Positions 44,367 through 53,799 of a stretch of 64,000 nt of DNA are shown one piece after another. Below the pieces are notes generated by a model that was not told the DNA's origin, searched no databases, and worked only from the letters and a program-made list of their open reading frames with translations. The stretch is taken from NCBI RefSeq assembly GCF_023051105.1, contig NZ_JALKIL010000016.1:1-64000 (forward strand), read 5' to 3'. Position numbers and translations under genes: made by a program. This DNA is from Anaerobiospirillum sp. NML120449 (lineage in GTDB: Bacteria > Pseudomonadota > Gammaproteobacteria > Enterobacterales > Succinivibrionaceae). Each line of letters opens with the position of its first letter. The stretch's first letter is position 1.

Positions 44367-44397
44367 GGCTTATATAAGCCATTTATAAAACAGCCAA
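44367..44397 (-). promoter_or_regulatory. Possible importer promoter with TATATA palindrome
   Basis: On the minus strand TTGGCT (44397-44392), 17 bp, TATAAG (44374-44369). The -10 lies in a perfect 14-bp palindrome GGCTTATATAAGCC (44367-44380). The words TATATAAGCCATTT also follow the -10 of the autotransporter promoters. The operator would lie ~60 bp downstream of the start. Confidence 0.4.
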
Positions 44398-46518
44398 AAA
44401 CACCCCTCCCACCTTTTGCAAAGATTTTCACACCTCAACCACAGCAAGAACCCAACTTTTTATCCCCTAACAGCCCAAAAATACTGGTAACGTTGCTATC
44501 AGCATAAGTATCGTATTTGTCACCCAAAAGTCCGTACCCTGCCACTCCGCACATCTCACCTCCAAACAACCCGGCCTTCCCAACATCCAATCACCTCGGC
44601 CTCTGCCGCTGCACGGCAGCCCGAAAAACGGCCCACAATACCACCACCTGACAGACTCTCTTAGCAAATTCAGCCACTGTTTAAGCCATAAGAGCCATGG
44701 ACTGAGCCGTGATCAAGCCATTGCCAATCCCATGGCCCATGCTGCAGCATAGTCGCACATTTACGCAGACACTCCCAAGAATATGAGGGTGCTGGATACG
44801 CTGCCGTTGCCCAGCTGATTAGGACGGATAGAGTTTGCAGCCACAGCCACAGCCACAAGAAAGCATATACCTGTGCCAAAGCCACTGTTCAAAGGCTGCA
44901 ATAACAGGAGCTGCAGCCTCATTATGAAGATACAGGTGCACGTGCAGGTGCCGCAGCTGGTCCTGAAGCAGTGGCTGTAGCTTTGGCCTCTGGGGCAGAT
45001 GACGATACGTGCTGTCTCAGGCAGAACGTAGCATCCTCATCTGGCTGAGCAAGGGCACAGCCAAAGCCAGTGCAAAGGCGCACTACAGGACAGCATCAGG
45101 TCAAAGGAGCAGCCAGTGGCAAAAAGCCAGTGAAACAGCATGATCATAAGGACAGGAATCTTTGCCATGAACGAAGCTCACATAGGCCTGTACTGAAAGG
45201 GACTAAGACGTAGCCCCAGAGAGACTGGCTTGCTGAGGTGTGGTGATTGACTTGCCTGCTTTTGCAGCTGGGTACTCTGGTCATGCCCAGCACTGGCCTA
45301 AATGAATAGGGGAGTTTGGGTAGATTCCTTTGCTATTGCCGCTGCAGAGCCGCAGGCACTGCAGTGGCATGTGGTCAAAAGGGACCACTTTGAGCATGGG
45401 TTAGCACGACTGAGACTGGTTGAGACGGTGGACATAGACGCTCAAACAGCTTGAGCAGCTTGAGCAGTTCGAGTGACTTGCGCAACTTAGTGACTTCATG
45501 AGCTCAGGTGGGGCAAGTCTTACAAGCTGCTCAAATACCGTGTTTATAGGAAAAACAAGCTCATATCCCACACAAAGGACAAACTGGAGACTGCCATGAA
45601 AGTAAGAAAGCAGAAAGCATACATTCGGCTTGTTGGCTGGCTTGCCTGCCTGCTGGCTTGCTTGCTGATGGTCTTGCAGGTCTGCAGCCACATATGTATC
45701 CATATGGCAAGCTAATGGGTGAAATGGCTGGCAGAGGTGATGTTTTATTGGGGTATATGACTGGCAGTCAGACTATTGCAGCGCTTGGACTGAGTATTTG
45801 CCTTTGAGGCAGATCACGGCAACTTTGCTGAGATAAGTGGTAATGGCCGTCTTTTGAGCCGATGGTTGGGCTGAAAATCGCCGCTTAGAAACCATGGAGC
45901 AGCTGCCGATATGAGTTTTTCGAGGAAGGATGCGTCCGTGCATTGCATGGCTCAAGGGCAGCAGTATCAGAAGGTGCTTTTCTGGTGAAGATGGCCTTTG
46001 ACCCGGAGGGCTCTTGTGGTGGGTAAGCACTGCTCCTTGCTCTACTGTGCCAGTGTGGGTTTGGCTGACTATGCCGCTGCTTTGCTGTGCTGATGTGGGG
46101 TTTAGTGGAGCTGAGCTGTTACCCTACTGTGCCAATGTGGGGTGTTACTAAGCTTTGCAATTGCACTTCTGTGCCAGTATGGGGTGAGGCTGAGATGCCT
46201 ATTGCCCCACAGTACCTGTGTGGTGTGGCAGACCTGTGCAGTTGCACTACCTTGCCTGTGTGGGGTGTGAGTGACTATGCAGCGGCTTTGCTGTGCTGAT
46301 GTGAGGAGTGACTGAATTGTTGCAGTGCCCTGCTTGCCGATGATCTTATGGCTCCGGGCATGGCCACATGGGCTTTGCTGTGGTGGTGTGGTCATATGGG
46401 GCATTATGGCCTGAGATTAGGGCTGTAAATGTCTTAATACGTGACACCGGTGGCAAAATTGGCTTAATCCCCCTTTTTTGGTACTAGTTGCTGCAAAAGT
46501 GCTGTAAGCTGTATACAT
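44398..46518. other. Large intergenic region before the regulator gene
   Basis: 2.1 kb without a supported gene. 44400-44660 is A/C-rich; 44900-45400 is low-complexity (GCAGCTG, CAAAGCCAG words); 46040-46310 is a ~42-bp degenerate tandem repeat. Several short frames cross it, but none has a ribosome site or known motif. Confidence 0.5.
46040..46310. repeat. ~42-bp degenerate tandem repeat, about 7 copies
   Basis: A unit containing GTGCCAGTGTGGGG or a variant recurs at about 46047, 46087, 46129, 46171, 46212, 46252 and 46294, mostly 40-42 bp apart. Because 42 is a multiple of three, the plus-strand frame through it reads a repeating VPMWGV-like peptide, but I do not regard it as a gene. Confidence 0.7.
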
Positions 46519-46552
46519 ATTGCAGCAAATTGTCAGCAATTTGCCCTGCAAT
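46519..46552 (+). promoter_or_regulatory. Long inverted repeat upstream of the LacI-type gene
   Basis: ATTGCAG-CAAATTG (46519-46532), loop TCAG, CAATTTG (46537-46543), CC, CTGCAAT (46546-46552): fourteen base pairs interrupted by a two-base bulge. A -10-like TATACA lies just upstream (46512-46517). It may be a second operator or a leader RNA hairpin. Confidence 0.5.
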
Positions 46553-46600
46553 AATGAAAATGGCAGTGCATGAATACCTGTTTAATCAACTTTGCTGCCA

Positions 46601-46616
46601 CAACAAAGGTTTGCAT
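46601..46616 (+). promoter_or_regulatory. LacI-type operator half-site, likely autoregulation
   Basis: Read on the minus strand, ATGCAAAC (46616-46609) is identical to the left arm of the importer operator, and the other arm (CTTTGTTG) is poorly matched. It lies 20 bp before the regulator start codon, so binding there would repress the regulator's own expression. Confidence 0.45.
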
Positions 46617-46635
46617 TAATCTGGAGAGACACAGT

Positions 46636-47850
46636 ATGCCAGAGTCTATTACCGACATAGCCAGAGCCCTGAAAGTGGCTCCATCAACTGTCTCCCGTGC
46701 CTTATCGGCTCCGGAAAAGGTCTCACCTAAAACAAGACAGAAGATTCTGGAGTACACAAGGAAAGTTGGCTATCACCCTAATATCTCAGCCCGCAATCTG
46801 CGCAAGCAGCAGTCCCGCACCATTGGTATTGTGGTCAACGATCTGTGCGACATTCTCATTGCACAGGCAGCCAATATCATGCAGGACACAGCCTACAAGC
46901 GTGGCTACTTCCCGGTACTGCTCTCCACAGATGAAAGCCCGGTCAAGGAGCGTGAGTCTTTTGAGCGTCTGCTTGTGCTCAATGCCTGTGGTGTAGTGAT
47001 TATTCCTTCATCGGCCACAGCCTCACTGCTGCCTGCCATCAACAATATCCCTGTAGTAGAGCTCGACCGCAGTACCTCTACCAACATCAATGATGAGTTC
47101 CGCATGGATGATACTGCCGCTATGCAGATGGCCACCAGTTACCTGCGTGACCAGGGCTGTCGTCATCTTGCCGTAGTATTTGGCAATATCGACCGTATCT
47201 CCTCATTTAAATCACGTCATCTGGCCCTGACCCAGTGTGCCTATGATGATATTGAGTACAGCTCCTTTTTCATCAAGGACGTCAATGCCGACGGCCTTAT
47301 CAATGATGCCCGCCGTCTGACCAGCAGCCTGATTAACACCTGCACCGGAGTCATAAGCTCAAAAGACAGCAGCTCAGCTGCCCAGAGCAATGGCAAAGGC
47401 ACTTCAGCCTCAGCCTCAGCAGCTGCCGATGCTGCTGCCCCGGCAGCAGGTGGCCGCAAAGTCTCAGGCAAGTCACGCAAATCAAAAACAACTGCCTCTC
47501 TTGCCGATGACTGCAGCGATATCCTGCTGCCAACCAGTGCCACTCCGGAAAGCTGCCGTGCCAGCCAGCCAATAGACGGCTTTATTGCAGCCAACCACTC
47601 CATTGCTGCCGGTATACTGCAGGCCTGCTATGACCAGGGCATTGAAATCAATAAGGATCTTCGTATCTTTACCTTTGATAACCCGGCATGGCTGAGCATC
47701 CTGCCATATCAGGTAGCCAGCATTACTCATCCTCTGGTCAAGGCAGCCGAGCTGGCTATTAACCGCCTTATTGACCGTGTGGAGGGCAAATACACCGAAA
47801 CAGCCGAAGCCCGCCTCCTGCGTCCTGCCCTCAAGGCTACCAACCGCTAA
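46636..47850 (+). CDS. LacI/GalR-family regulator with internal insertion
   Basis: The 404-residue protein begins with a LacI helix-turn-helix (ITDIARALKVAPSTVSRAL, about 5-23) and hinge (VGYHPNISARNLRKQQSRTIGIVV), followed by a periplasmic-binding-like effector domain. The frame opens 22 codons earlier, but the ATG at 46636 has GGAGAG seven bases upstream and places the HTH at the normal position. Normal members have ~335-345 residues. Here ~70 residues rich in Ser, Ala, Lys and Gly (about 239-310) interrupt the second lobe between TCTGVISS and QPIDGFIAANHS. A sugar-responsive repressor of the importer and isomerase genes is inferred from matching operators. Confidence 0.85.
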   Translation: MPESITDIARALKVAPSTVSRALSAPEKVSPKTRQKILEYTRKVGYHPNISARNLRKQQSRTIGIVVNDLCDILIAQAANIMQDTAYKRGYFPVLLSTDESPVKERESFERLLVLNACGVVIIPSSATASLLPAINNIPVVELDRSTSTNINDEFRMDDTAAMQMATSYLRDQGCRHLAVVFGNIDRISSFKSRHLALTQCAYDDIEYSSFFIKDVNADGLINDARRLTSSLINTCTGVISSKDSSSAAQSNGKGTSASASAAADAAAPAAGGRKVSGKSRKSKTTASLADDCSDILLPTSATPESCRASQPIDGFIAANHSIAAGILQACYDQGIEINKDLRIFTFDNPAWLSILPYQVASITHPLVKAAELAINRLIDRVEGKYTETAEARLLRPALKATNR

Positions 47851-47919
47851 AAGCGCAGGCCAGCAGGCCAGCGTCCACAGCAAACACAGTTCAAAACAGC
47901 AAAAATCACCAGTAATCTC

Positions 47920-47952
47920 AAGCCCTCGTATCTGCAACAGATACGAGGGCTT
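47920..47952 (+). terminator. Terminator of the LacI-type gene
   Basis: A perfect 15-bp stem (AAGCCCTCGTATCTG, loop CAA, complement) begins 70 bp after the stop codon. The T run is only two bases, but stem quality and position support termination. Confidence 0.65.
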
Positions 47953-49284
47953 GCAGCTTCATGTGGCTTAGAGTTCAAACACATACCTGCTGCCAAGGCA
48001 ACACCTGTCCGACCTAATTCTTAGTGACAACTTCAATGCTGCCCGCAATACAGCCTGCCTGATAAGTCCCTCCAAAGTCTCCACATTCAAAAAGCCAACC
48101 TCAGCAATAAGCTCCTGCCATAATTCATATTATTCTTCAGGACCAACCGTTTACTGGATGAAGTATGAGAAGTGGCTTTTGAGAAAGACGCAATACGGCT
48201 GAAACCTAGTGAAAGATTCATAACACTTTGTAAAGTATTTTCGAACTACTAAATCTCTACAGACACGTTAGTGCTTTTGTGATTTGCTGCTTTACAGTTT
48301 TGCAGGTTAAGCAAGATGGCCTAAATGGCAGTCAAGTGAGGGTGAATGGTGCGGCTTAGGGCATGGGCTTTTCTGCCAAGGGCAGATGGAAACAGCACTC
48401 TTATGAGGAATACGTTAATCCCACGGCCCTAAACGACAAAGATTTCCGCTTATGCTTACGAGCCCGGATAAGGCTTAAAATTGGGATTTGCAGGTGGCTT
48501 TGGGCAGGGCTAAGGGCACGATACGATGTCGATACAGTCAGTTGCTTATTTGGCTGCCATTACCAAATCTGGTTAGCAGCAATTAGACAGGGCACTTGAG
48601 ATGAGCTGACTGTTGAGCTGGAGGTGGGGAGTGGCTTTTGAGTATTGATAAAACTTTTGGAAAGTATCCTTAGGCTGGATTTTCAGGTGCTTTTCAGCAT
48701 AAGGTTCCAGACTTACGGTTCCACAGTACAGCACGGCATTAAAGCTGACAGGCAACTGACTAAGGGCAAATTGATTTACTATGGCTGCCGTGCATAAGGG
48801 CATAGACACCGGGTTACGGTAGTGCTCGTGTAGCCATTTAGACTGCTGGGATGCAAGCTACCGATGTACTTCAAATCAATGGGCAACACCACTGAAATAC
48901 ATATGCAGTAGCCTGCAGCTCCCCGCCATGAGTGGCATGCCATGCCAGCAGCCAGTTACTCAAGATCCATTACCCTCATAGCCAATGATGCCATCTGAGC
49001 TACAGGTTCAGATTGCCATACAGAGGCTGTAAGTTGTGTGCCGTAGCTGCTCAGGCTACTTCGTGTACGAATGGCTCTGCAGGGGTATTACTGGACATTG
49101 AGGGCTGGTACAGCCTAAGGCCTGGTGAGAGTATGCTGAGATGAGTGGCTGGTGAGCAATGATTGGCCTTGAACATCATGAAACGGCAGATGCCAGCAAG
49201 ACCAAAGGATCGGGACCACCTCAGTGAACACCGTGGTGACCGCCGTGGTGACAGCTCCCAGGCTTTACAGCGTTTTGCAGAAAC

Positions 49285-49710
49285 TTACATTTCTTGCATC
49301 AATCGTTGCATTGATGATATTCAATTATCACCAGATTAACTGCTCCTCCCTTGCAACAGGTACGCAGCAAATGTTCGCAATGTGGTTTGCAAATTTGCAG
49401 ATAATTGCATTCCTTGCAGCAGATGTTGCATGGACGTCATTCAATAACCACCTGGTCAATGGTCACTTACCCTTACACATCCCTGCATCCAATGGCTCAC
49501 CCGTATGTTGCAGTCTTTGCAGTGAATTGCATTCATGGCAGAATCTATTGCATGGATATTATTCAATAACTACCTGATCAACGGCTCCACCTGCCAACAG
49601 TCCTTCATCCACTACAGGCCTATGACAATTGCAGACTTTGCAGTTAACTGCACTCCTTTCAGCTACCTTTTACATTTCTTGCAGCAAATATTGCATTGAG
49701 ATCAACAAAT
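49285..49710. repeat. ~121-bp degenerate tandem repeat
   Basis: The landmark TTGCA followed by a segment like TCATTCAATAACCACCTG recurs at 49306, 49426, 49548 and, more weakly, 49691. Each unit contains several TTGCAG/TTGCA words, e.g. CTTTGCAGTGAATTGCATTC and GCAGATAATTGCATTCCTTG. The repetition of TTGCA every 10-25 bp suggests a protein-binding array or old satellite; nothing decides between them. Confidence 0.6.
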
Positions 49711-50626
49711 AGATGGTCGAACCTAATGCCTCCATGCCTATCCTGACGATCATGAGCCTGCATGGGCTCCATGGTAGCCCTGGTCCTTCGAAACATTACA
49801 TGGTATGTAATTTTATTGCATATATAAAAATCGATAATGGACCTAAAGGAGACCTGCGTCACTTGTCAGGCAGCTTTACTAATGGATTCTTCGGCTGAAA
49901 AAATTGCAGTTTATTGCAATTTTTGCAACATTTATTGCAACAATGGAGGATAGTGCCCCTGCAGGCTGTTGGGCAGTACACAGTATGTGCTGTTACTTGT
50001 TTGGTTATTTTTTTGGGGATAGCAGATTTGCAGGTATCTGATTGCCTGGAGAATCTGATGCAGAAAGGACGAACAGGCCAAATGCTACTGTTGCCAGTAT
50101 GCATTGGGCTGCTACTTTTTTGGAGAATGCAGATTTTGCAGGTATTGATCTCTGCAGAATCTGCTTACATGTGAGACGGTATGGGCACCTTGCGGCTACT
50201 GAATGTATGCGGCAGATGCATGAATTTTATTTTAGTTTGCATATTTCAGACTCTGCATGTGTGCAGAGTCTTATGCATGGGGAGATACAGGAAGACCTGC
50301 GGACTATCCAGTTAGTCCGCATAAGCGCAGGTCCTTCAAACTGACGGATTTTGCAGCTTTTCGGTGACTGCAAAACCGCTGGCATGTGAGATGACCACAG
50401 CGTCTGTGATTAAGTCATCAGTACGCTTGCGGTTCATTACTTTATTCAGACTCAGCCATTCAGAGTATGCATGCTTTACTGAGCCTGTAGCATGTGACAA
50501 GTCCGTACACCATCCCTTTACAGGCAACTGCTGAGAGCTGCCCTGCATTTTGCGGTGTCGGTTCTTATATATTATCAAACTCTGCAACCTTTGCATTGAC
50601 TGCAGAGACTTTTGCATGTGAGATCT

Positions 50627-50680
50627 TTAAAGGACCGGCACTCAGCTCATCATGAGCTGTTGCCGGTCCTTTAACTTTTT
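50627..50680 (+). terminator. Orphan strong terminator
   Basis: TTAAAGGACCGGCA (50627-50640) pairs perfectly with 50661-50674. The loop itself is a palindrome (AGCTCAT-C-ATGAGCT), and CTTTTT follows on the plus strand. The nearest plus-strand gene upstream ends 2.8 kb away, so its transcript is unknown. Confidence 0.65.
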
Positions 50681-51017
50681 GACTGAGCAGGGTTTAGCCC
50701 CTTGCCAAGTCTGCAGCATGTGGTGCTGCCCGTTCCCATGGCTGCAACCCTTGATGGGGTGCATACTGAAATGCCCATGGGAGCGTGCAGATTTTACAAC
50801 ATTTGTTGTGCTTACTGCATCGGTTGATCGTGACTTTTCTTCAGTCTCGCAAAGCTGTATTTGTTCTTACTGGAACTCTGCAGCCTGCAGCAGACCAGAG
50901 GAGTGAGTTTATTATGCCTGATTTACGGCATTTTTATGGCCAAAGGCCTCTAAGTATATTGCTGCACTGACACAGGTCTTACTGTCAAACTTTTCGGGCT
51001 TTGAGTTGCCTGACGCT

Positions 51018-52487
51018 TTAATCTTCTTTGGCTGAGCCATGCTCATTTGATGAGGCAGTGTTCTTTGAACTGGAACCAGGCTGGGCTTTGGTCTTATCAG
51101 CTGCCTTGCCGTCAGTCATGTCGATTGTCTGGCCTGCAGTCTTTGCTTTTGCTTTCCCGGCTGACTTGGCGGAGCTCTTGGTTGTAGACCTGGTTGAAGC
51201 CCTGGCCGAATCCTTTGCTGAATCCCTGGCAGAATCATTTGCAGCTGATTTGTCAGGTGCCTTGCCGACAGCAGGGGATGCTGCCGGGTCTGCAGCCATG
51301 TATGCAGACTGGGATGCAGGCATGGATGACTGCTGAGCTGCCTGTTTGGATGATTGCCGGGATGTATTGCTGGTTGCGGCATTGCCTGCGGCCTTGAAGG
51401 CTGGCTGGTCTGCTGTGGCTTTGGTGTCGATGAGCTTGCGCTGAGCCTCAAAGTAGCGGTGGGCCTCGTCGGCCTGCTCCTCAAGCTGCTCATTTCTTTT
51501 GCGCTGCTGCTCTTTGGCCTGAGTGTCGACAATGGCTACGGCCTCAAAACGCTTGAGGCGCATGATTTCCATCATGGCGTAACGGTATTCAAGGTAGCCG
51601 GTGACACTGGTGGCCATGGACAGGTGGAAGAGGTCATAGGCTCTCTTGTACTGTCCTTCAAACTGGGCAAGCTTGGCCATGTAGAAATAGGCCTCGCACA
51701 GACGACGTCCTCTTTCTACATTATCGATTGCTGCCTTGCGCAGATCAGCAATCATCTTTTTGGAGCTGAGCTTGCCGCTCAGGAAGTCGAGCACCTCAAG
51801 GCCCCATGGAACCTTTTTGTCTATGGCATTGCGACGTTCGATGATTTTCTCAGTGGCATATTCCTCACCGTAGACATCACGCTCCAGAATGTAGAGCCAT
51901 GCAATACGGAAAGGGTCATTTTTGTCAAATTCGTAGAACTTGAGCAGATCGGTTATACCAAGCTCGGATCGGCCACCGTAGTAAAGAGCAATGCCCCGGT
52001 TAAACCAGGCAAATTTCTCTTTGGGATCGAGCTCCAGCACTGAGTCATAGGCATCATAGGCTTCAGCAAAGCGCTCAGCTGAGGCAAGGTAGATACCCAG
52101 GAAATTGTAGGCCTGAGGGAAATCAGGAACTTCTACCAGAGCATTGAGAAACATGTTGCGGGCTGTGACATCAAGACCAAGCCGGTCGTAGATAATGCCC
52201 AGCTGATAGAGCAGCTGAGCCTTCTGCTCACGGGTTATGCCCGGATTTGCAAGGGCAGCCGTAAACTGAGTGAGCAGCATCTGATACTGCTCTCTTTCAG
52301 CAGCATCAGGCAGTACCAGTATGGTTTCATCCTTATCAATAGAAAAAGGAGCATCCAGCGCCGGAGTAAAAGGTCCGCCGTTGTTAACGGTGCAGCCTGA
52401 CAGGCCGTAGACAGCCATGGCCAGCACTGACAGCTTTAATCCCTGAGAAAGCAGCTGATGCAACCGCCTGGTAATGAATTTATGCAT
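51018..52487 (-). CDS. nlpI: NlpI-like TPR lipoprotein with long disordered tail
   Basis: The 489-residue protein has a lipoprotein signal with lipobox LSGC (C32), so it should be anchored in the outer membrane. Residues about 60-330 match NlpI throughout: QLLYQLGIIYDRLGL, YNFLGIYL, SVLELDPK and WFNRGIALYYGG, TPR repeats that in E. coli bind the protease Prc and peptidoglycan hydrolases. NlpI of enterics has 294 residues; here a charged helical stretch (KEQQRKRNEQLEEQADEAHR) and a 134-residue Ala/Ser/Lys/Asp-rich tail (356-489) are added. The frame extends upstream to 52586, but starting there would place the lipobox at residue 65; MHKFITRR at 52487 gives a normal signal peptide. No pnp gene is adjacent, unlike in enterics. 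Confidence 0.85.
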   Translation of the reverse strand: MHKFITRRLHQLLSQGLKLSVLAMAVYGLSGCTVNNGGPFTPALDAPFSIDKDETILVLPDAAEREQYQMLLTQFTAALANPGITREQKAQLLYQLGIIYDRLGLDVTARNMFLNALVEVPDFPQAYNFLGIYLASAERFAEAYDAYDSVLELDPKEKFAWFNRGIALYYGGRSELGITDLLKFYEFDKNDPFRIAWLYILERDVYGEEYATEKIIERRNAIDKKVPWGLEVLDFLSGKLSSKKMIADLRKAAIDNVERGRRLCEAYFYMAKLAQFEGQYKRAYDLFHLSMATSVTGYLEYRYAMMEIMRLKRFEAVAIVDTQAKEQQRKRNEQLEEQADEAHRYFEAQRKLIDTKATADQPAFKAAGNAATSNTSRQSSKQAAQQSSMPASQSAYMAADPAASPAVGKAPDKSAANDSARDSAKDSARASTRSTTKSSAKSAGKAKAKTAGQTIDMTDGKAADKTKAQPGSSSKNTASSNEHGSAKED

Positions 52488-53197
52488 TGGGTAGCCACAC
52501 AATAATTTCAAAATGCCAATGTCGGCAATTATAAGACAAACTCTTATTGTGCCATGGCTTTTGCAAAATTTAATAGCCTCAGCCATTTAACGGCCCATCA
52601 TGGTGCCTGCCCAGCACATACGCCCCAGGCAGGCACCATCCGGGCTACAAAAAGCCTGCTGCAACCCTGACTTAATCCAGCTCCCGACCTCAGTCAGGCC
52701 ATGAAACTCAGGCATACCGCCGCCATTCATCTCAGCTGCCATGCGGCTAATCATCCAGGCTGCTATGCAGCCTTTGATATGGGCTGACCGGGGCAGCTCA
52801 CAGGGACGCTCAGTCAACTTCGCATCCGGCATTTATCTTATGGCTTGTAGCAGATTTCATCTCTCATCGTTCGCCCGTAGACTGACGGCTTGCCCCATTG
52901 CCCATAGCCCATTGCCCCCTTTTCTATTGCCCACTCCCCCTTACTCCTTACCCAGTGCCTGTCAGCCACTGATCAGCCCAGGGTGAGGCCATGCAAGCCA
53001 AGAAAAGGGAGATGTAAGGGGCTGTAAAGACTGCCTTACTGTCCATATGAAGAGAGGTCCTGGCATGTAGGGCACCTGTCCATGTCCAGACATGATGCCC
53101 AGGCCTTGCCGGCTCGTGGCTGACTGTCGTCAGGCCGGGACCTCAAAACCATGGCCTGCTCAGTCATGCCGTTGCAGGAGATTTTGTTTGCTGCATC
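52488..53197. other. Intergenic, no gene
   Basis: 710 bp between divergent nlpI and ssrA. The middle (52860-52960) is C/T-rich (CCCATTGCCC words). No supported gene or clear nlpI promoter. Confidence 0.45.
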
Positions 53198-53226
53198 TTG
53201 CATGATGGCATTTAAAGACATATAAT
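53198..53226 (+). promoter_or_regulatory. ssrA promoter
   Basis: TTGCAT (53198-53203), 17-bp spacer, TATAAT (53221-53226). Transcription would begin a few bases before the mature tmRNA 5' end at 53239, leaving a short leader for RNase processing. Confidence 0.75.
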
Positions 53227-53238
53227 CGGGGCACCCTT

Positions 53239-53602
53239 GGGGGTGATTCTGGATTCGACCGGAAGTTACCGAGCCTGAGGTGCATGTCGAGGGCGGATTG
53301 CCTCGTAAAAAGTCCTTTAAAATAGTCGCAAACGACGAAAACTACGCTTTAGCAGCTTAATAACCTGCGTAAGGCCATCGGTGTTAAGCCCTGCTGGTGT
53401 CGCTTAGCAAATCCGGTGTCAGTTTCCTCATCAGCTCGTGTGGAAGCTTCGCTTGAGGTGGAAGCATTAAATCTTTTATCAAGCTGGATATTTGGTGGCG
53501 TGACTCTCCGCAGCCAGTATTGAGATCAAAGAGAAGTCTAAACATGTAGTACCGACGGTAGAGTCTTTTGGGACGTGGGTTCAAATCCCACCACCTCCAC
53601 CA
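53239..53602 (+). ncRNA. ssrA: tmRNA (trans-translation RNA)
   Basis: tmRNA rescues stalled ribosomes and tags the unfinished protein for proteolysis. The 5' end GGGGGTGATTCTGGATTCGAC is the standard tmRNA start. The 7-bp acceptor stem GGGGGTG pairs with CACCTCC (one G-U), followed by encoded ACCA at 53599-53602. The tRNA-like T arm (GTGGGTTCAAATCCCAC) is next to the 3' end. The tag frame at 53328-53360 encodes ANDENYALAA followed by two stops, a typical gammaproteobacterial tag. At 364 nt it has the usual one-piece length. A strong promoter and terminator flank it. Confidence 0.97.
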
Positions 53603-53617
53603 GAATTCTCAAACAAA

Positions 53618-53660
53618 GCCTCAGACGGTTTAAAAGCACCGTTTGAGGCTTTTGTTTTTT
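53618..53660 (+). terminator. ssrA terminator
   Basis: GCCTCAGACGGT pairs with ACCGTTTGAGGC (one G-U pair) around 8 nt, followed by TTTTGTTTTTT. A classical intrinsic terminator 16 bp after the tmRNA. Confidence 0.9.
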
Positions 53661-53799
53661 CAGGCCTCCCATAAGCCCTTCTAAATGGCACCCGACAGCC
53701 ACCCTGGCCGTCAAAAGACATTCCTAAGCTTGTGCCATTACAATCACACCCTGTCTGTATTAACAGTATCCTTGTAACAGCAAACTGCATGAGGTAAAT

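Larger units (their letters stand above)
47953..51017. other. 3 kb gene desert
   Basis: No protein gene is supported. 48000-49200 is unremarkable mixed sequence. 49285-49710 carries ~121-bp degenerate repeats of TTGCA words, and similar words (ATTTTGCAGGTAT, GAATCTGC) recur as a pair at about 50020-50075 and 50125-50165. A strong orphan terminator lies at 50627-50680. The desert may hold an unrecognised transcript ending at that terminator. Confidence 0.5.

Noticed and set aside
46087-46299. 70-codon plus-strand frame with VPMWGV repeats
   Set aside because: Produced by the ~42-bp degenerate DNA repeat; no start signal, and neighbouring units run out of frame.
48573-48809. 78-codon minus-strand frame in the gene desert
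   Set aside because: No ribosome site, no recognised motif and isolated in low-complexity sequence; not enough to call a gene.
53239-53602. tRNA-like 3' end near 53570-53602 as a separate tRNA gene
   Set aside because: The T arm and acceptor stem belong to tmRNA: the 5' partner is 53239-53245 and the tag frame lies between.
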